A stretch of 64,000 nucleotides of DNA from Helicobacter burdigaliensis (GTDB lineage Bacteria > Campylobacterota > Campylobacteria > Campylobacterales > Helicobacteraceae). The position numbers were made by a program, and so were the translations under genes. Positions 25,844 to 35,311 of this stretch are shown piece by piece; positions within the stretch are counted from its first letter, which is position 1, and each line of letters begins with the position of its first letter. The notes under the pieces were generated by a model. The model had not been told where the DNA came from. It worked only from the letters and a program-made list of their open reading frames with translations, and searched no databases. Location: NCBI RefSeq assembly GCF_003670295.1, contig NZ_QXJG01000001.1, forward strand, positions 202,335 through 266,334, written 5' to 3'.

Positions 25844-25871
25844 ATATCAATAAATCAATATATGTTGATAT
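25844..25871 (-). promoter_or_regulatory. Probable ArsR operator upstream of arsP
   Basis: ATATCAA (25844-25850) and TTGATAT (25865-25871) are inverted. A nested pair, ATCAA (25854-25858) and TTGAT (25865-25869), shares the right arm. The site lies in a very AT-rich stretch 43-70 bases before the arsP start, where the promoter must be. Binding by the operon's ArsR is inference from position. Confidence 0.55.
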
Positions 25872-26001
25872 ATTAATATATAACAATGCAATTATTCCTT
25901 ACTTTCTCCCCTTGCATGAACTTCAAATTCTTTGCCTATGAGTTTATGTGTTATAATTAAAAATTAAATCTTACAAAAGGATATTTTTATAATAAAAAGC
26001 C

Positions 26002-26553
26002 ATGAAAAATAATCAAAAAATTATTACAACCCACGCTTTTAATCCCATCTTTAATCAAGATTCTAAAGTTCTTATTTTAGGCTCTTTTCCCTCCCTTGCT
26101 TCAGAATCTTTTGGTTTTTATTATGGGAATTCCAATAATCGCTTTTGGAGCGTTTTAGCACTTGTATTAGATGAGGTTGTGCCAACTTCAAAAGACAAGC
26201 ATTTGAAAAATAAAGAGATTATAGAGATTCAGAGAAATTTTTTACTAGCACACCATATTGCACTTTGGGATTGCGTGCAAACTTGCAAAAGAAAGGCAAA
26301 TAACTCAAGCGATACAAATTTAGAAATTATAAGTTTTAATGATATTACAAAGATTGTGTATAAAAGTCAAATCAAAGCAATTTTTTGTAATGGCAAACTT
26401 GCTTCAAAAACTTTTTTAAAATTGCAAAGCAATACTTTAAAACCTCTTAATATCCCTTGCTTTACCCTACCCTCCACTAGCAGTGCAAATGCACGCTACA
26501 ACTTAGAAGATTTAAAAACAAAATGGAGTGTTCTTAAGAATTTTTTGCTTTGA
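26002..26553 (+). CDS. DNA-deoxyinosine glycosylase (uracil-DNA glycosylase family 6)
   Basis: A 183-residue member of the UDG superfamily. LILGSFPSLASESFGFYYGNSNNRFW near residues 23-48 contains motif 1 and the base-pocket residues typical of hypoxanthine-DNA glycosylases. AIFCNGKLASKTF near 131 forms the central strand and LPSTSSANARYNLE near 154 is motif 2. The enzyme removes hypoxanthine (from adenine deamination) and perhaps uracil from DNA. It stands between the divergent ars operator and the dedA-metH pair. The ribosome site before the ATG is weak (AAAAG). Confidence 0.82.
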   Translation: MKNNQKIITTHAFNPIFNQDSKVLILGSFPSLASESFGFYYGNSNNRFWSVLALVLDEVVPTSKDKHLKNKEIIEIQRNFLLAHHIALWDCVQTCKRKANNSSDTNLEIISFNDITKIVYKSQIKAIFCNGKLASKTFLKLQSNTLKPLNIPCFTLPSTSSANARYNLEDLKTKWSVLKNFLL

Positions 26554-26616
26554 TACAAAATTTATCTACTCTTTGCTATACTTTAGGCATTTTTTATTTA
26601 AAAATTAGGAATTTCT

Positions 26617-27198
26617 ATGCAAGAAACGATTGATTTATTGCTAAAATATGGCTATATTCTTTTATTTTTATATTCTTTGGGTGGCGGATTTGTCGCACTT
26701 GTAGCTGCTTGTGTGCTTAGCAGTATGGGAAAAATGGATTTATATTTAAGCCTAAGCGTAGCGATTTTAGGGAATTTTTTGGGCGATGCTTTGCTTTTTT
26801 ATCTTGCAAGATACCAAAAAAAAGAAATGATGCCCTATCTTTCCAAGCACAAAAGAAAGCTTGCTTATACGCAACTTTTAATGCGTCGCTATGGCTCTTT
26901 GGTTTTAATTATCCAAAAATACATTTATGGATTTAAAACTCTAGTGCCCCTTGGCGTTGCACTTACAAATTATAATTTTAGCAAATTCAACTTTTACAAT
27001 CTAATAGGTGCGATTCTTTGGGGATTTAGCATAGGTTTAGGGAGCTATTTTTTAAGCGAAGTATTTTTAAATAGCCTTTCTTATTTGCAAAATTATCCAT
27101 TTCTAGCACCCATTATACTTTTTACTTTGCTTTTAATCCTTTGGATATTTTTATCTAAAGCAACTACAAAAAAATTTAATAAAAATCTAGGAAAATAA
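26617..27198 (+). CDS. DedA/SNARE-associated family membrane protein
   Basis: A 193-residue membrane protein with about five hydrophobic segments. DedA marks are AILGNFLGDALLFYLARYQ near residues 48-67, then LMRRYGSLVLIIQKYIYGFKTLVPLGVAL near 88-116. The arginine expected in the second motif is replaced by a K/Y context (QKYIYG). DedA proteins flip or traffic phospholipids or undecaprenyl phosphate across the membrane. The stop overlaps the metH start by one base (TAATG), so the two are coupled, with no obvious functional link. Confidence 0.82.
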   Translation: MQETIDLLLKYGYILLFLYSLGGGFVALVAACVLSSMGKMDLYLSLSVAILGNFLGDALLFYLARYQKKEMMPYLSKHKRKLAYTQLLMRRYGSLVLIIQKYIYGFKTLVPLGVALTNYNFSKFNFYNLIGAILWGFSIGLGSYFLSEVFLNSLSYLQNYPFLAPIILFTLLLILWIFLSKATTKKFNKNLGK

Positions 27199-30100
27199 TG
27201 TTAGCAAAAATCCAAAAACTCATCAAAAATCAAGCTCTTATCTTAGATGGGGCTATGGGGACACAAATCCAAAAATATGACATACAAGACTGGGGAATTA
27301 ATAAAAAGGGCGAAAGCTTGGCAGGTTGCTCTGAAAGTTTGCTTTTAAGCCACCCACAAATTATAAAAGAGATTCATAGTGAATATTTACAAGCAGGGGC
27401 TAATGGCATAAAAACCAATACTTTTGGTGTAATGCCATGGGTTTTGGCGGAATATGGCTTGGAAAATGAAGCTAAAAACCTTGCATTCTTGGGTGTAAAA
27501 CTTGTAAAAGATTGCATAAAAGCCCACACTCCCTTGCAAAACCAAAAAGATGCACTCTTTTGCATAGCCTCACTAGGACCCGGCACAAAGCTTCCAAGCT
27601 TAGGGCATATTGATTATGATAGTATGTATAGTGGGTATTGTGAATGCGTTAAAGGCTTTAAAGAAGCAGGAGCAGATATTATTTTGCTAGAAACCGCACA
27701 AGATCCTTTACAAATTAAAATCGCACTCCATGCGTGTTTAGATATTGCAAGTGAGATTCCCATTATGGTTTCTGCTACGATTGAAACCAATGGCTCTATG
27801 CTAATAGGCACAGATATTGCGACACTTTTTAGCATTTTAGAACCTTTCCCCATTCTTTCTTTAGGGCTTAATTGTGGCTTAGGGCCTGATTTAGCTAGAT
27901 CACATTTGCTTTCTTTAAGCAAGGTTAGTAAATTCCCAATTTCTGTGCATACTAATGCAGGACTTCCACAAAACAGAGGCGGAATCACTTACTATCCTAT
28001 GGAAGCAGAGGAATTTTCCAATCTTCAAAAAGAATTTTTAGACATTAATGGAGTTTGCTTTTTGGGCGGTTGCTGTGGCACCACACCTAAACATATTGAA
28101 CTTTTAGTGCAAAAAACAAAAGGAATCACTCCAAAACCCTTACAAAGTAGCTACAATCCTAGCATCGCTTCACTCTTTAGCTCTTATGAGCTAACCCAAA
28201 GCCCTGCACCCCTGCTTATAGGGGAACGCTCTAATGCCACTGGCTCTAAAGCTTTTAGAGAACTGCTTTTAAAAGAGGATTATGAAGGAGCTCTTGGGGT
28301 GGGACTTTTACAAGTGCAAAGTGGCGCGCACTGCTTAGATGTTAGCGTAGCATTTGCAGGACGCAATGAAGATAAAGATATGCAAGAGCTTATCTCTTTA
28401 TATGCTAGTAAAATCGCTCTTCCTTTGATGCCTGATTCCACACAAGTGAATGCACTAGAAATTGCCTTAAAACTCATAGGATCACGCCCCATTATTAATT
28501 CAGCAAACTTAGAAGATGGGATAGAAAAGTTTGATAAAATCGCTACCCTTGCTAAGCGTTTTGGAGCTGTGCTTGTCTGCCTTACCATAGATGAAAAAGG
28601 TATGTGCAAAGACAAAACTTCTAAAGTTGAATGTGCTAAAAGAATGATGGAAAGAGCTAAAAATATCCATAATCTAAGAGAAGAAGACATTATCTTTGAT
28701 CCTCTTACATTTACCGTAGGAAGTGGTGATGAAGAATATTTTGATGCGGGGATTCAAACCCTAGAAGCTATCAGAGCTTTAAGAGAACTCTACCCAAAAG
28801 CTGGAAGCGTTTTGGGGCTTTCAAATATTTCCTTTGGATTAAGTAAAGAGGGGCGAATCTATCTAAATTCTATCTTTTTACACCACGCGATAAACTATGG
28901 ACTAAGTGCTGCTATTGTCAATGTAGCCCATTTAATCCCCTATTCTAAAATAGATAAAGAAGATATTAAAATCTGCGAGGAACTTATTTTTAACCACCAA
29001 AAAAGCAAAGAACCTCTTTATAATTTCATAAAACATTTTGAAAACAAGAGCAATCTTAACCTAAAAGAAGAAGAAAAAGACAATCTAAGCACAAAAGAAA
29101 AAATAGCAAAATATTTAATTGATGGGAATCTTAATAAAATGCTAGAGCTTTTGCCAAGTGCCAAAGATGAAATTAATCCTGAAATTATCATTAATGAAAT
29201 TTTAATTGATGCGATGAAAATCGTTGGAGATAGATTTGGTGCAGGAGAGATGCAACTTCCTTTCGTGCTTCAAAGTGCGGAAGTTATGAAAAAAAGCGTG
29301 GATTATTTAAATGAATTTTTGCCCAAAAAGCAAAGTGAACACAAAACCACAATCGTAATAGGCACGGTAAAAGGTGATGTACATGATGTAGGTAAAAATC
29401 TAGTGGATATTATCCTAACTAATAATGGCTTTAATGTAATTAACATAGGCATTAAAGCAGAGCTTGAAAAGTTTTTAGAAGTGATTAAAACTCAAAAAGT
29501 GGATTGTATAGGAATGAGCGGATTGCTTGTAAAATCCACACTTGTGATGAAAGAAAATTTACAAGAATTGAAACGCTTAGGCATTAAAATCCCCATTATG
29601 CTTGGCGGAGCAGCTCTCAATCGTGAATTTGTAGAGGAATACTGCAAACCAAACTATGATGGGATTATCTTTTATTGCAAAGATGCATTTGATAGTGTGG
29701 CTGCTATGCAGATTATCCAAAAAGGAGATTTTAGCGATCTCACCCTACCTAGCCAAAAGGGCAAAAATAATACTTCAAAGCAAGAAGCAAGGCTACAAAA
29801 TAAGCTTAAAAAATCCCTAGAAGCAAAAGAAAACCTACCAAAACCTACCAAAAGCACACTAGAATTTAACTACAAATCCCACACACCACCCTTTTTTGGT
29901 AAGAAAATCTTAGAACTCACAAAAGCTCAATTTGATGAAGTTTTTGCATTTTTAGATAAGGATTTACTATTTAAACACCGCTGGGGATATTCTAAATTTA
30001 AAAAAGAGGAATACCTAAAACTAAAACAAAACGAGCTAGAACCCATGCTAGAAGCATTTAAAAAGGAGCTAGTAGAAAATGAGATTTTTAAGCCTATTGT

Positions 30101-30638
30101 GATGTATGGCTACTACCACACACGCACTAAAACCCCACAAAATGCGGAAGATGGATTGATTTTAGAAGTGAGTGAATTTGAAGATTTTAGCAAAAGTGTG
30201 GAATTTTTATTCCCACGCTCTTCTAAAGAGCCTTTTTTGTGTCTTGGGGACTATTTTAATCCAAAGGGCGATGTATGTGCGTTTCATCTTGTTTCTAGTG
30301 GGCTAAATTTTAGTTCTTATGAAGAAAAGCTTTACAAAAATGCAGAATACCATAAATATTACTTAATGCACGCACTTATTATGGATTTAGCAGAAGCATT
30401 AGCGGATTTTATCCATGCTAGAGTAAGAAATGAACTAAACTTAGATACAAAATGCGGACAACGCTACTCTTTTGGCTATCCTGCATGTCCTGATCTTTCC
30501 TTAAGCAAGAATCTTTTTGCTCTTTTTAACCCACAAGAACTTGGTATTAGTTTAAGTGAAACCTATCAAATGACACCAGAAGCTACAACCTCTGCACTCA
30601 TCACTTTCTATAAAGACGCCACCTACTTTGCAATTTAA
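27198..30638 (+). CDS. metH: Cobalamin-dependent methionine synthase
   Basis: MetH methylates homocysteine using methyltetrahydrofolate and cobalamin. The 1146 aa are four modules. The homocysteine module (about 1-310) has zinc cysteines in GLNCG and LGGCCGTTP. The pterin module (about 335-600) has ERSNATGSKAFRELL and GCCGTT-distal NISFGLS. The B12 cap and binding module (about 620-870) has the cobalt ligand in GDVHDVGKN near 727-735. The C-terminal activation domain for S-adenosylmethionine (about 890-1146) has the R-x-x-x-G-Y-P motif RYSFGYPACPD near 1095. The length is slightly shorter than E. coli MetH, with compact linkers. All modules are present. Confidence 0.96.
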   Translation: MLAKIQKLIKNQALILDGAMGTQIQKYDIQDWGINKKGESLAGCSESLLLSHPQIIKEIHSEYLQAGANGIKTNTFGVMPWVLAEYGLENEAKNLAFLGVKLVKDCIKAHTPLQNQKDALFCIASLGPGTKLPSLGHIDYDSMYSGYCECVKGFKEAGADIILLETAQDPLQIKIALHACLDIASEIPIMVSATIETNGSMLIGTDIATLFSILEPFPILSLGLNCGLGPDLARSHLLSLSKVSKFPISVHTNAGLPQNRGGITYYPMEAEEFSNLQKEFLDINGVCFLGGCCGTTPKHIELLVQKTKGITPKPLQSSYNPSIASLFSSYELTQSPAPLLIGERSNATGSKAFRELLLKEDYEGALGVGLLQVQSGAHCLDVSVAFAGRNEDKDMQELISLYASKIALPLMPDSTQVNALEIALKLIGSRPIINSANLEDGIEKFDKIATLAKRFGAVLVCLTIDEKGMCKDKTSKVECAKRMMERAKNIHNLREEDIIFDPLTFTVGSGDEEYFDAGIQTLEAIRALRELYPKAGSVLGLSNISFGLSKEGRIYLNSIFLHHAINYGLSAAIVNVAHLIPYSKIDKEDIKICEELIFNHQKSKEPLYNFIKHFENKSNLNLKEEEKDNLSTKEKIAKYLIDGNLNKMLELLPSAKDEINPEIIINEILIDAMKIVGDRFGAGEMQLPFVLQSAEVMKKSVDYLNEFLPKKQSEHKTTIVIGTVKGDVHDVGKNLVDIILTNNGFNVINIGIKAELEKFLEVIKTQKVDCIGMSGLLVKSTLVMKENLQELKRLGIKIPIMLGGAALNREFVEEYCKPNYDGIIFYCKDAFDSVAAMQIIQKGDFSDLTLPSQKGKNNTSKQEARLQNKLKKSLEAKENLPKPTKSTLEFNYKSHTPPFFGKKILELTKAQFDEVFAFLDKDLLFKHRWGYSKFKKEEYLKLKQNELEPMLEAFKKELVENEIFKPIVMYGYYHTRTKTPQNAEDGLILEVSEFEDFSKSVEFLFPRSSKEPFLCLGDYFNPKGDVCAFHLVSSGLNFSSYEEKLYKNAEYHKYYLMHALIMDLAEALADFIHARVRNELNLDTKCGQRYSFGYPACPDLSLSKNLFALFNPQELGISLSETYQMTPEATTSALITFYKDATYFAI

Positions 30639-30652
30639 GGGATTTATCCCTT
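30637..30652 (+). terminator. Short hairpin at the end of metH
   Basis: AAGGGA, a TTTA loop and TCCCTT, followed by TCTTTCCTT. The six-pair stem starts inside the metH stop codon. It is weak but correctly placed. Confidence 0.4.
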
Positions 30653-31072
30653 TCTTTCCTTAAAATTGCATAAAATAGTCAATCTCTACTTTATAAAATA
30701 ACAAAGAGATGGCATACTCTTTATTATAAAAGAGTTCTCGTGATGCAAGAGAAAGAATTTACTTGTAGATTTTGCTGCTTTTGCTTAATAAAATTACTTT
30801 TGATTAAAACTGCTTCATTACTTAGTTCCTTTTTGTAAGGATAGGAGTTTCTATCTCTCCCGCTCCTTTTGCATTTTCTAGTATATCTTTAGCGATTTTT
30901 TCTAAGCTATTTTCTACATTTTCTATTTTTTCATAGATTTTATAGTTTTGTATTTCTTTTAGTTGTGCGTAGTCTTTTAGGCTAGTTTCATAGAGCTTCT
31001 TAGCTTCTTCATAGGTAGTTTTGTTTTGAGAGAAAGATTGCCCTTTTATATAAAAATGTTTAAGGCTTACTT
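30653..31072 (-). pseudogene. Gene-free stretch with a C-terminal remnant of an unknown helical protein
   Basis: Minus-strand bases from about 31070 down to TAA 30824-30822 stay open for some 80 codons but have no ATG, GTG or TTG at the front. The translation reads SQNKTTYEEAKKLYETSL, KDYAQLKEIQNYKIYEKI and ENVENSLEKIAKDILENAKG, a helical pattern with codon use like real genes here. It is probably the tail of a larger gene whose front is gone. The pattern recalls VirB5/TrbJ-type proteins, but I cannot confirm that. Bases 30653-30820 hold nothing else I recognise. Confidence 0.4.
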
Positions 31073-31759
31073 TTATGCTTTATTCACATTCTTTTTATAA
31101 GGGATTTTATCTTGCACCCCTATTTCTTTAAATCCCCTAAGACGCAATAGACAGCTATCACACTCTCCACATGCCTCCTCACTACTTTCATAACAAGACC
31201 AAGTGAGCTCCAAAGGAACCTCTAACTCTAGGGACTTTTTAACAATATCTGCTTTTTTAAATTGTAAAAGTGGAGTGCAGATTGTAACTTTAAAATCCTT
31301 TGTTGTGCCTTCATTGATAAAATCTTGTGCTTTTTGAATAAAATTCTTAGTGCAATCAGGATACCCGCTACCATCTGCTTCAATCACTCCTATATAAATA
31401 CGCTCACAACCCTCCTTTTCAGCTATGCTTCCAGCAACACTTAAAAACACTCCATTTCTAAAAGGCACATATGTAGTAGGCACCTCCCCTACTCTTCCTA
31501 GCTCATTTTTAGGAACTGCCATCTCTAAATCTACAAGTGCATTTCCTCCAATTACCTTTAAAAAATCCATATCTAAAGAGTAGCTTTTATACACTTGCAA
31601 TTCTTTGCAAATTGCTTCAAAACATTCTTTTTCTTTGCTTTGCGTTCTTTGTCCATAGTTAAAATGGATAGCAACAATCTCATACCCCTCTTTTTTGGCT
31701 AGATATGCACACAATGTGCTATCCATACCCCCACTTAAAATACACAATGCTTTTTTCAT
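31073..31759 (-). CDS. queC: 7-cyano-7-deazaguanine (preQ0) synthase
   Basis: QueC converts carboxydeazaguanine to preQ0 with ATP and ammonia, for queuosine in tRNA. The start is taken at ATG 31759 ([20 protein letters not shown]) with AAGG eight bases before it. The longer frame from 31792 would run into ribBA. The PP-loop SGGMDS is at residues 8-13. FNYGQRT is near 33 and the C-terminal zinc site is C-x8-C-x2-C-x2-C ([19 protein letters not shown]). It begins within 11 bases of the ribBA stop, so the two are likely co-transcribed. Confidence 0.94.
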   Translation of the reverse strand: MKKALCILSGGMDSTLCAYLAKKEGYEIVAIHFNYGQRTQSKEKECFEAICKELQVYKSYSLDMDFLKVIGGNALVDLEMAVPKNELGRVGEVPTTYVPFRNGVFLSVAGSIAEKEGCERIYIGVIEADGSGYPDCTKNFIQKAQDFINEGTTKDFKVTICTPLLQFKKADIVKKSLELEVPLELTWSCYESSEEACGECDSCLLRLRGFKEIGVQDKIPYKKNVNKA

Positions 31760-31769
31760 AAAAATAGCC

Positions 31770-32804
31770 TTAATCCAATTCAATTTTATCAATTATTTTA
31801 AGGTTAAAACCACCAAGCATTAGACTTTGCTTTTCCACTTCACTTGTGCTTAAGAGTTTAAAATCATGCACCTTTAAACTTTTTAAAATTTGCGCTCCTA
31901 TACCTACTCCCTTTACATCTTTTTGCTTATGGGTTTGCATACACACTAGATACCCTCCTTCTTGTGACATTTTTTCTACTGCCTTTGTGAGTGCGTTAAA
32001 TTCTGCACTATTTTCCATAAAATCCACATCTTCTTTTATATGGTGAAATTTCACAAAAGGTTCTTTGCTATCTTTAAACTTAAAAACGCGATGAATCCTA
32101 TTTAGATGATCTTTTATCTCAAACTTTTGTGCTTTTTTTCCACAAAATTCTGCTTCTTTTATGCTTACAATCTCAATAAGTTGCTCAAATTGCAAACGAT
32201 ACTGCACCAAATCAGATACATAAAGGATTTTTAAATTATGTTTTTTAGAAAAATCCATTAAAAACTTATCCCCCCTATGTGCCATTAATCCATCTTCTTT
32301 CATAATCTCACAAATTACGCTAATAGGTTTTAAGCCTGCTAATTTACAAATATCAATACTTGCTTCTGTATGCCCTGTGCGTTCTAACACTCCCCCTTCT
32401 TTTGCAATTAATGGAAAAATATGTCCTGGACGCACAAAATCTTCTGGCTTTGTATTAGGCTTACACATAAGATTGATTGTCAAATCCCTCTCATAGGCTG
32501 AAATACCCGTCTTTGCTTCTTTGGCATCAATAGAAACTGTAAAAGCAGTTTCATGATTAGAGCTATTCTTACTTACCATAGGTGGCAAATCAAGCTTTAA
32601 AGAAAGTTCTTTAGTGATAGATACACAAATAAGCCCTCTAGCCTCTTGTGCCATAAAATTAATCTTTTCAGGTGTACTAAAGATTCCTGCCATCACTAAA
32701 TCCCCTTCATTCTCCCTATCTTCATCGTCCATCACAATAATCATTTCCCCATTTTTAATCGCTTTAATTGCTTCTTCTACTCTTAAAATTGATTCATTTT
32801 GCAT
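31770..32804 (-). CDS. ribBA: 3,4-dihydroxy-2-butanone-4-phosphate synthase with degenerate RibA-like domain
   Basis: The N-terminal half (about 1-205) is a full RibB domain. It has the acidic [15 protein letters not shown] near residues 25-39, [10 protein letters not shown] near 142 and [11 protein letters not shown] near 160. RibB makes the four-carbon unit of riboflavin from ribulose 5-phosphate. The C-terminal half aligns in position with GTP cyclohydrolase II but lacks the zinc-binding cysteines, so it should not be an active RibA. AAGG lies eight bases before ATG 32804, which I prefer to GTG 32813. As I recall, H. pylori RibBA is similarly degenerate. Confidence 0.92.
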   Translation of the reverse strand: MQNESILRVEEAIKAIKNGEMIIVMDDEDRENEGDLVMAGIFSTPEKINFMAQEARGLICVSITKELSLKLDLPPMVSKNSSNHETAFTVSIDAKEAKTGISAYERDLTINLMCKPNTKPEDFVRPGHIFPLIAKEGGVLERTGHTEASIDICKLAGLKPISVICEIMKEDGLMAHRGDKFLMDFSKKHNLKILYVSDLVQYRLQFEQLIEIVSIKEAEFCGKKAQKFEIKDHLNRIHRVFKFKDSKEPFVKFHHIKEDVDFMENSAEFNALTKAVEKMSQEGGYLVCMQTHKQKDVKGVGIGAQILKSLKVHDFKLLSTSEVEKQSLMLGGFNLKIIDKIELD

Positions 32805-32938
32805 AATTTTCACCTTATTTAATGCCTAAAGCACCTATTTTTTTAATTCTTTTATTTGAAGTATAACTATTTTTTTTTAAAAGTTTTGTAAAACTCTTGA
32901 CTTTACTTAAAACATTTTGTATAATTTCGGCTCGTTAT

Positions 32939-33013
32939 TGGGGTATCGCCAAGCGGTAAGGCACCTGGTTTTGGTCCAGGCATTCCGAGGTTCGAATCCT
33001 TGTACCCCAGCCA
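32939..33013 (+). tRNA. tRNA-Gln (anticodon TTG)
   Basis: Acceptor arms TGGGGTA (32939-32945) and TACCCCA (33003-33009) pair fully. The anticodon loop GTTTTGGTC carries TTG between CCTG and CAGG arms, and GGTTCGAATCC is the T-arm. Discriminator G and an encoded CCA complete the 75-base gene. Confidence 0.95.
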
Positions 33014-33061
33014 CTTTTTCTTACAAATTTTTATTTTTAATAGTTTTAATAAATAATATAT

Positions 33062-33138
<77 letters not shown>

Positions 33139-33393
33139 AAATTCTTTCAAAAGTTTCTATTATTTTTCCTTTTGCAAAATAAGTTTTTTCATAAAGTAAC
33201 ATATTTTTTATCTTTTTTCCATATTATCACAGAAGCATTACTATTGCCCTTTCAAAAGCTTTATCATAAATAATAATGAGTTTTTCATATAAACTTATAA
33301 GTATTTTATTCCATTTTACTTTATTTTTATGTATAATCAAATATCAAATTTTTTGAATTTTGGTATGTTTATCTTACACTAGAAAGGATTAAA

Positions 33394-34485
33394 ATGTTTG
33401 GTAGTAATCAATACAAAGAGGAGTTGAAAAAAGCTCTAGAGCAAAACAAAGAGCTAAAGGAGAAAATCTCGCGACTAGAATCACAAATCCAATCTCTTAG
33501 CGAAGAAAAAGCAGAATTACAGACACAAAAAACGCCGCAATGCACAGAAACTTTTAAAAATATGACACTCTCACTTGCAAAAAGTTGTTCAACTAATTTA
33601 AAAGTTCTTCAAGATGATTTTGCAAAATCTGTTAGTCTTTTAGAGGATACAAAGAAAAATTCTACAAACAACATTCAACAAACACAAAACACACAAGCAA
33701 AACTTGAAAACAGTATTGCCAGTATGACTGAAAAACTTTCTGAATTTAATCATATGATAGAGCAAGTGCAAAATGACTTTGCAGCGATTTCTAGCGTTAT
33801 TTCACTGATTACTGATATTTCTGATCAAACCAATCTTTTAGCATTAAATGCCGCTATTGAAGCAGCAAGAGCAGGAGAGCATGGAAGAGGATTTGCGGTT
33901 GTGGCAGATGAAGTTAGAAAACTAGCTGAACGCACACAAAAGGCTACTAAAGAAATAGAAATGAATATCCAGATCGTGCAACAAAACTTCTCAAGTGTTC
34001 AAGCTTCCACAGATGAAATTTTACAAGGTATGGAAGATTTAAACAATGAAAATCAATCCTTAGAATCTATCCGCAATTCAGCAGATCAAATCCTAAAAGA
34101 AACCGATACTATCCGCTACACTACATTTGTAGGCTTGGTCAAGTTAGATCACCTACTCTTTAAAATCAATGGATATAGCTCCATCTTTAGCGAAAATATG
34201 GAAGCACAATTTGTAGGACACCATGATTGTCGTTTAGGAAAATGGTATGATAGTGGAAATGGTAAATTAGAATTCTCTATGTTACCTAGCTACAATAAAT
34301 TAGAAAGTTCTCATGAAGCTGTCCATAGTAGCATTATTGCAGGTTATGAGCTTATGAAAAGACATGAAGGAGCACAAGCTTGCTTAGAAGAAATTAGCCA
34401 ACATTTCCAAAAAGCTGAAGATGCAAGCTTAGAAGTTGTAACTATCTTAGACAATCTCTTAAAAGAAAAACTAGATACAATCTAA
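33394..34485 (+). CDS. tlpD: Soluble chemoreceptor with CZB zinc domain, TlpD-like
   Basis: A 363-residue receptor with no membrane segment. A coiled coil starts the protein (about 5-45). The MCP hairpin tip is [21 protein letters not shown] near 144-164. A CZB domain follows (about 245-345) with candidate zinc ligands H253, C279 (in [10 protein letters not shown]), H307 and H311 (SHEAVH). TlpD of H. pylori is cytoplasmic and reports on oxidants and energy state to CheA. The protein is shorter than H. pylori TlpD, mostly at the N-terminus. AAAGGA precedes the ATG. The 255 bases upstream to the tRNA show no other gene. Confidence 0.9.
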   Translation: MFGSNQYKEELKKALEQNKELKEKISRLESQIQSLSEEKAELQTQKTPQCTETFKNMTLSLAKSCSTNLKVLQDDFAKSVSLLEDTKKNSTNNIQQTQNTQAKLENSIASMTEKLSEFNHMIEQVQNDFAAISSVISLITDISDQTNLLALNAAIEAARAGEHGRGFAVVADEVRKLAERTQKATKEIEMNIQIVQQNFSSVQASTDEILQGMEDLNNENQSLESIRNSADQILKETDTIRYTTFVGLVKLDHLLFKINGYSSIFSENMEAQFVGHHDCRLGKWYDSGNGKLEFSMLPSYNKLESSHEAVHSSIIAGYELMKRHEGAQACLEEISQHFQKAEDASLEVVTILDNLLKEKLDTI

Positions 34486-34489
34486 AAAT

Positions 34490-34517
34490 CTAAAGAGCTT
34501 CTTTAAGCGCTCTTTAG
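34490..34517. terminator. Hairpin between convergent tlpD and SMR genes
   Basis: CTAAAGAGC (34490-34498) and GCTCTTTAG (34509-34517) form a perfect nine-pair stem with a ten-base loop. It overlaps the stop of the SMR gene and could end both transcripts. Confidence 0.55.
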
Positions 34518-34823
34518 AGTGATCACTGCAATAATTATCACGATGATTCCAATCCACCCAATAGGTTTTAATTTTTGGTTAAAGAAATAATAACCCCCAA
34601 GTGTTGTTCCTAAAATCCCAATACTTCCCCACAATGTATAGGCTACTGCTAATTTCATTCCCTCCAAACTTAAAGTAAGCAAATAAAAAGCAAGCCAAAC
34701 TAATAAAATAGATAAGATTCCCCATTTATAATTTCTAAAGCCATCGGATTTATTTAAAGTTAAATTTGCGACAATATCTAAAATTGCTGCCAAAATAACA
34801 TAAAATAGATAGATACTAAACAT
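34503..34823 (-). CDS. SMR-family small multidrug exporter subunit (Asp-type)
   Basis: A 106-residue protein with four membrane helices, taken from ATG 34823, where GGAG lies at the right distance. The longer frame from 34844 has no ribosome site. In EmrE-type pumps the first helix carries the essential Glu14; here the matching position in LAAILDIVANLTLNK is Asp. AVAYTLWGSIGILGTTLGGYYFF is the conserved third and fourth helix region. It overlaps the upstream SMR gene by eight bases. The two probably form a heterodimeric exporter of cations or polyamines, as MdtIJ does. Confidence 0.85.
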   Translation of the reverse strand: MFSIYLFYVILAAILDIVANLTLNKSDGFRNYKWGILSILLVWLAFYLLTLSLEGMKLAVAYTLWGSIGILGTTLGGYYFFNQKLKPIGWIGIIVIIIAVITLKSA

Positions 34824-35160
34824 TTTTCTCTCCGTGTTCTTCACCCAAATTCACCAAAACAATTCCAATAATCGCTAAAGCTAGTCCTATATATTCTTGC
34901 ATTTTTAACTCTGCTTTAAAAACAAAAAGTGCAATAATCGTAATGAGTGAAAGCCCAACTATCTCCCAAATAGCATACGCCACCCCCACACTAATCTTTC
35001 TAATAGAAAGCGACATAAAATAATAAGCAATTCCAATCATGGCAAACAAGATTCCATAAATTATAATTTTATTGCCTCCCTCTTGTGCATAATTCACAAC
35101 AGAAACTCCAAAAACTTCACAAAAAATTGCCAAAATCAAAAAAATCCACGCTTTTATCAT
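34816..35160 (-). CDS. SMR-family small multidrug exporter subunit (Glu-type)
   Basis: A 114-residue four-helix protein, started at ATG 35160 with AGGAAG before it; the longer open frame up to 35322 would run into the aroB start. LAIFCEVFGVSVVNYAQEGG carries the conserved proton/drug-binding Glu in helix 1, and VAYAIWEIVGLSLITIIA is the usual third helix with a second acid. It is first in the two-gene SMR operon, divergent from aroB across 151 bases. The substrate is not determinable from sequence. Confidence 0.87.
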   Translation of the reverse strand: MIKAWIFLILAIFCEVFGVSVVNYAQEGGNKIIIYGILFAMIGIAYYFMSLSIRKISVGVAYAIWEIVGLSLITIIALFVFKAELKMQEYIGLALAIIGIVLVNLGEEHGEKNV

Positions 35161-35311
35161 AAATCTTCCTAGAATAATTTTAAGCATTATATCCACACTT
35201 TTTTTAAAAATGCAAATTTTATTTACTTTTCCCATCTTTATAAAGGGCAAATAAAGTAAAACTTGGTAGAATCTTAAAAAAATTCTAAAAAATTGCAAAT
35301 AAAGGTGGTTT

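Noticed and set aside
32811..32813. GTG as the ribBA start
   Set aside because: The AAGG ribosome site overlaps or lies too close to it, while the spacing to ATG 32804 is normal.
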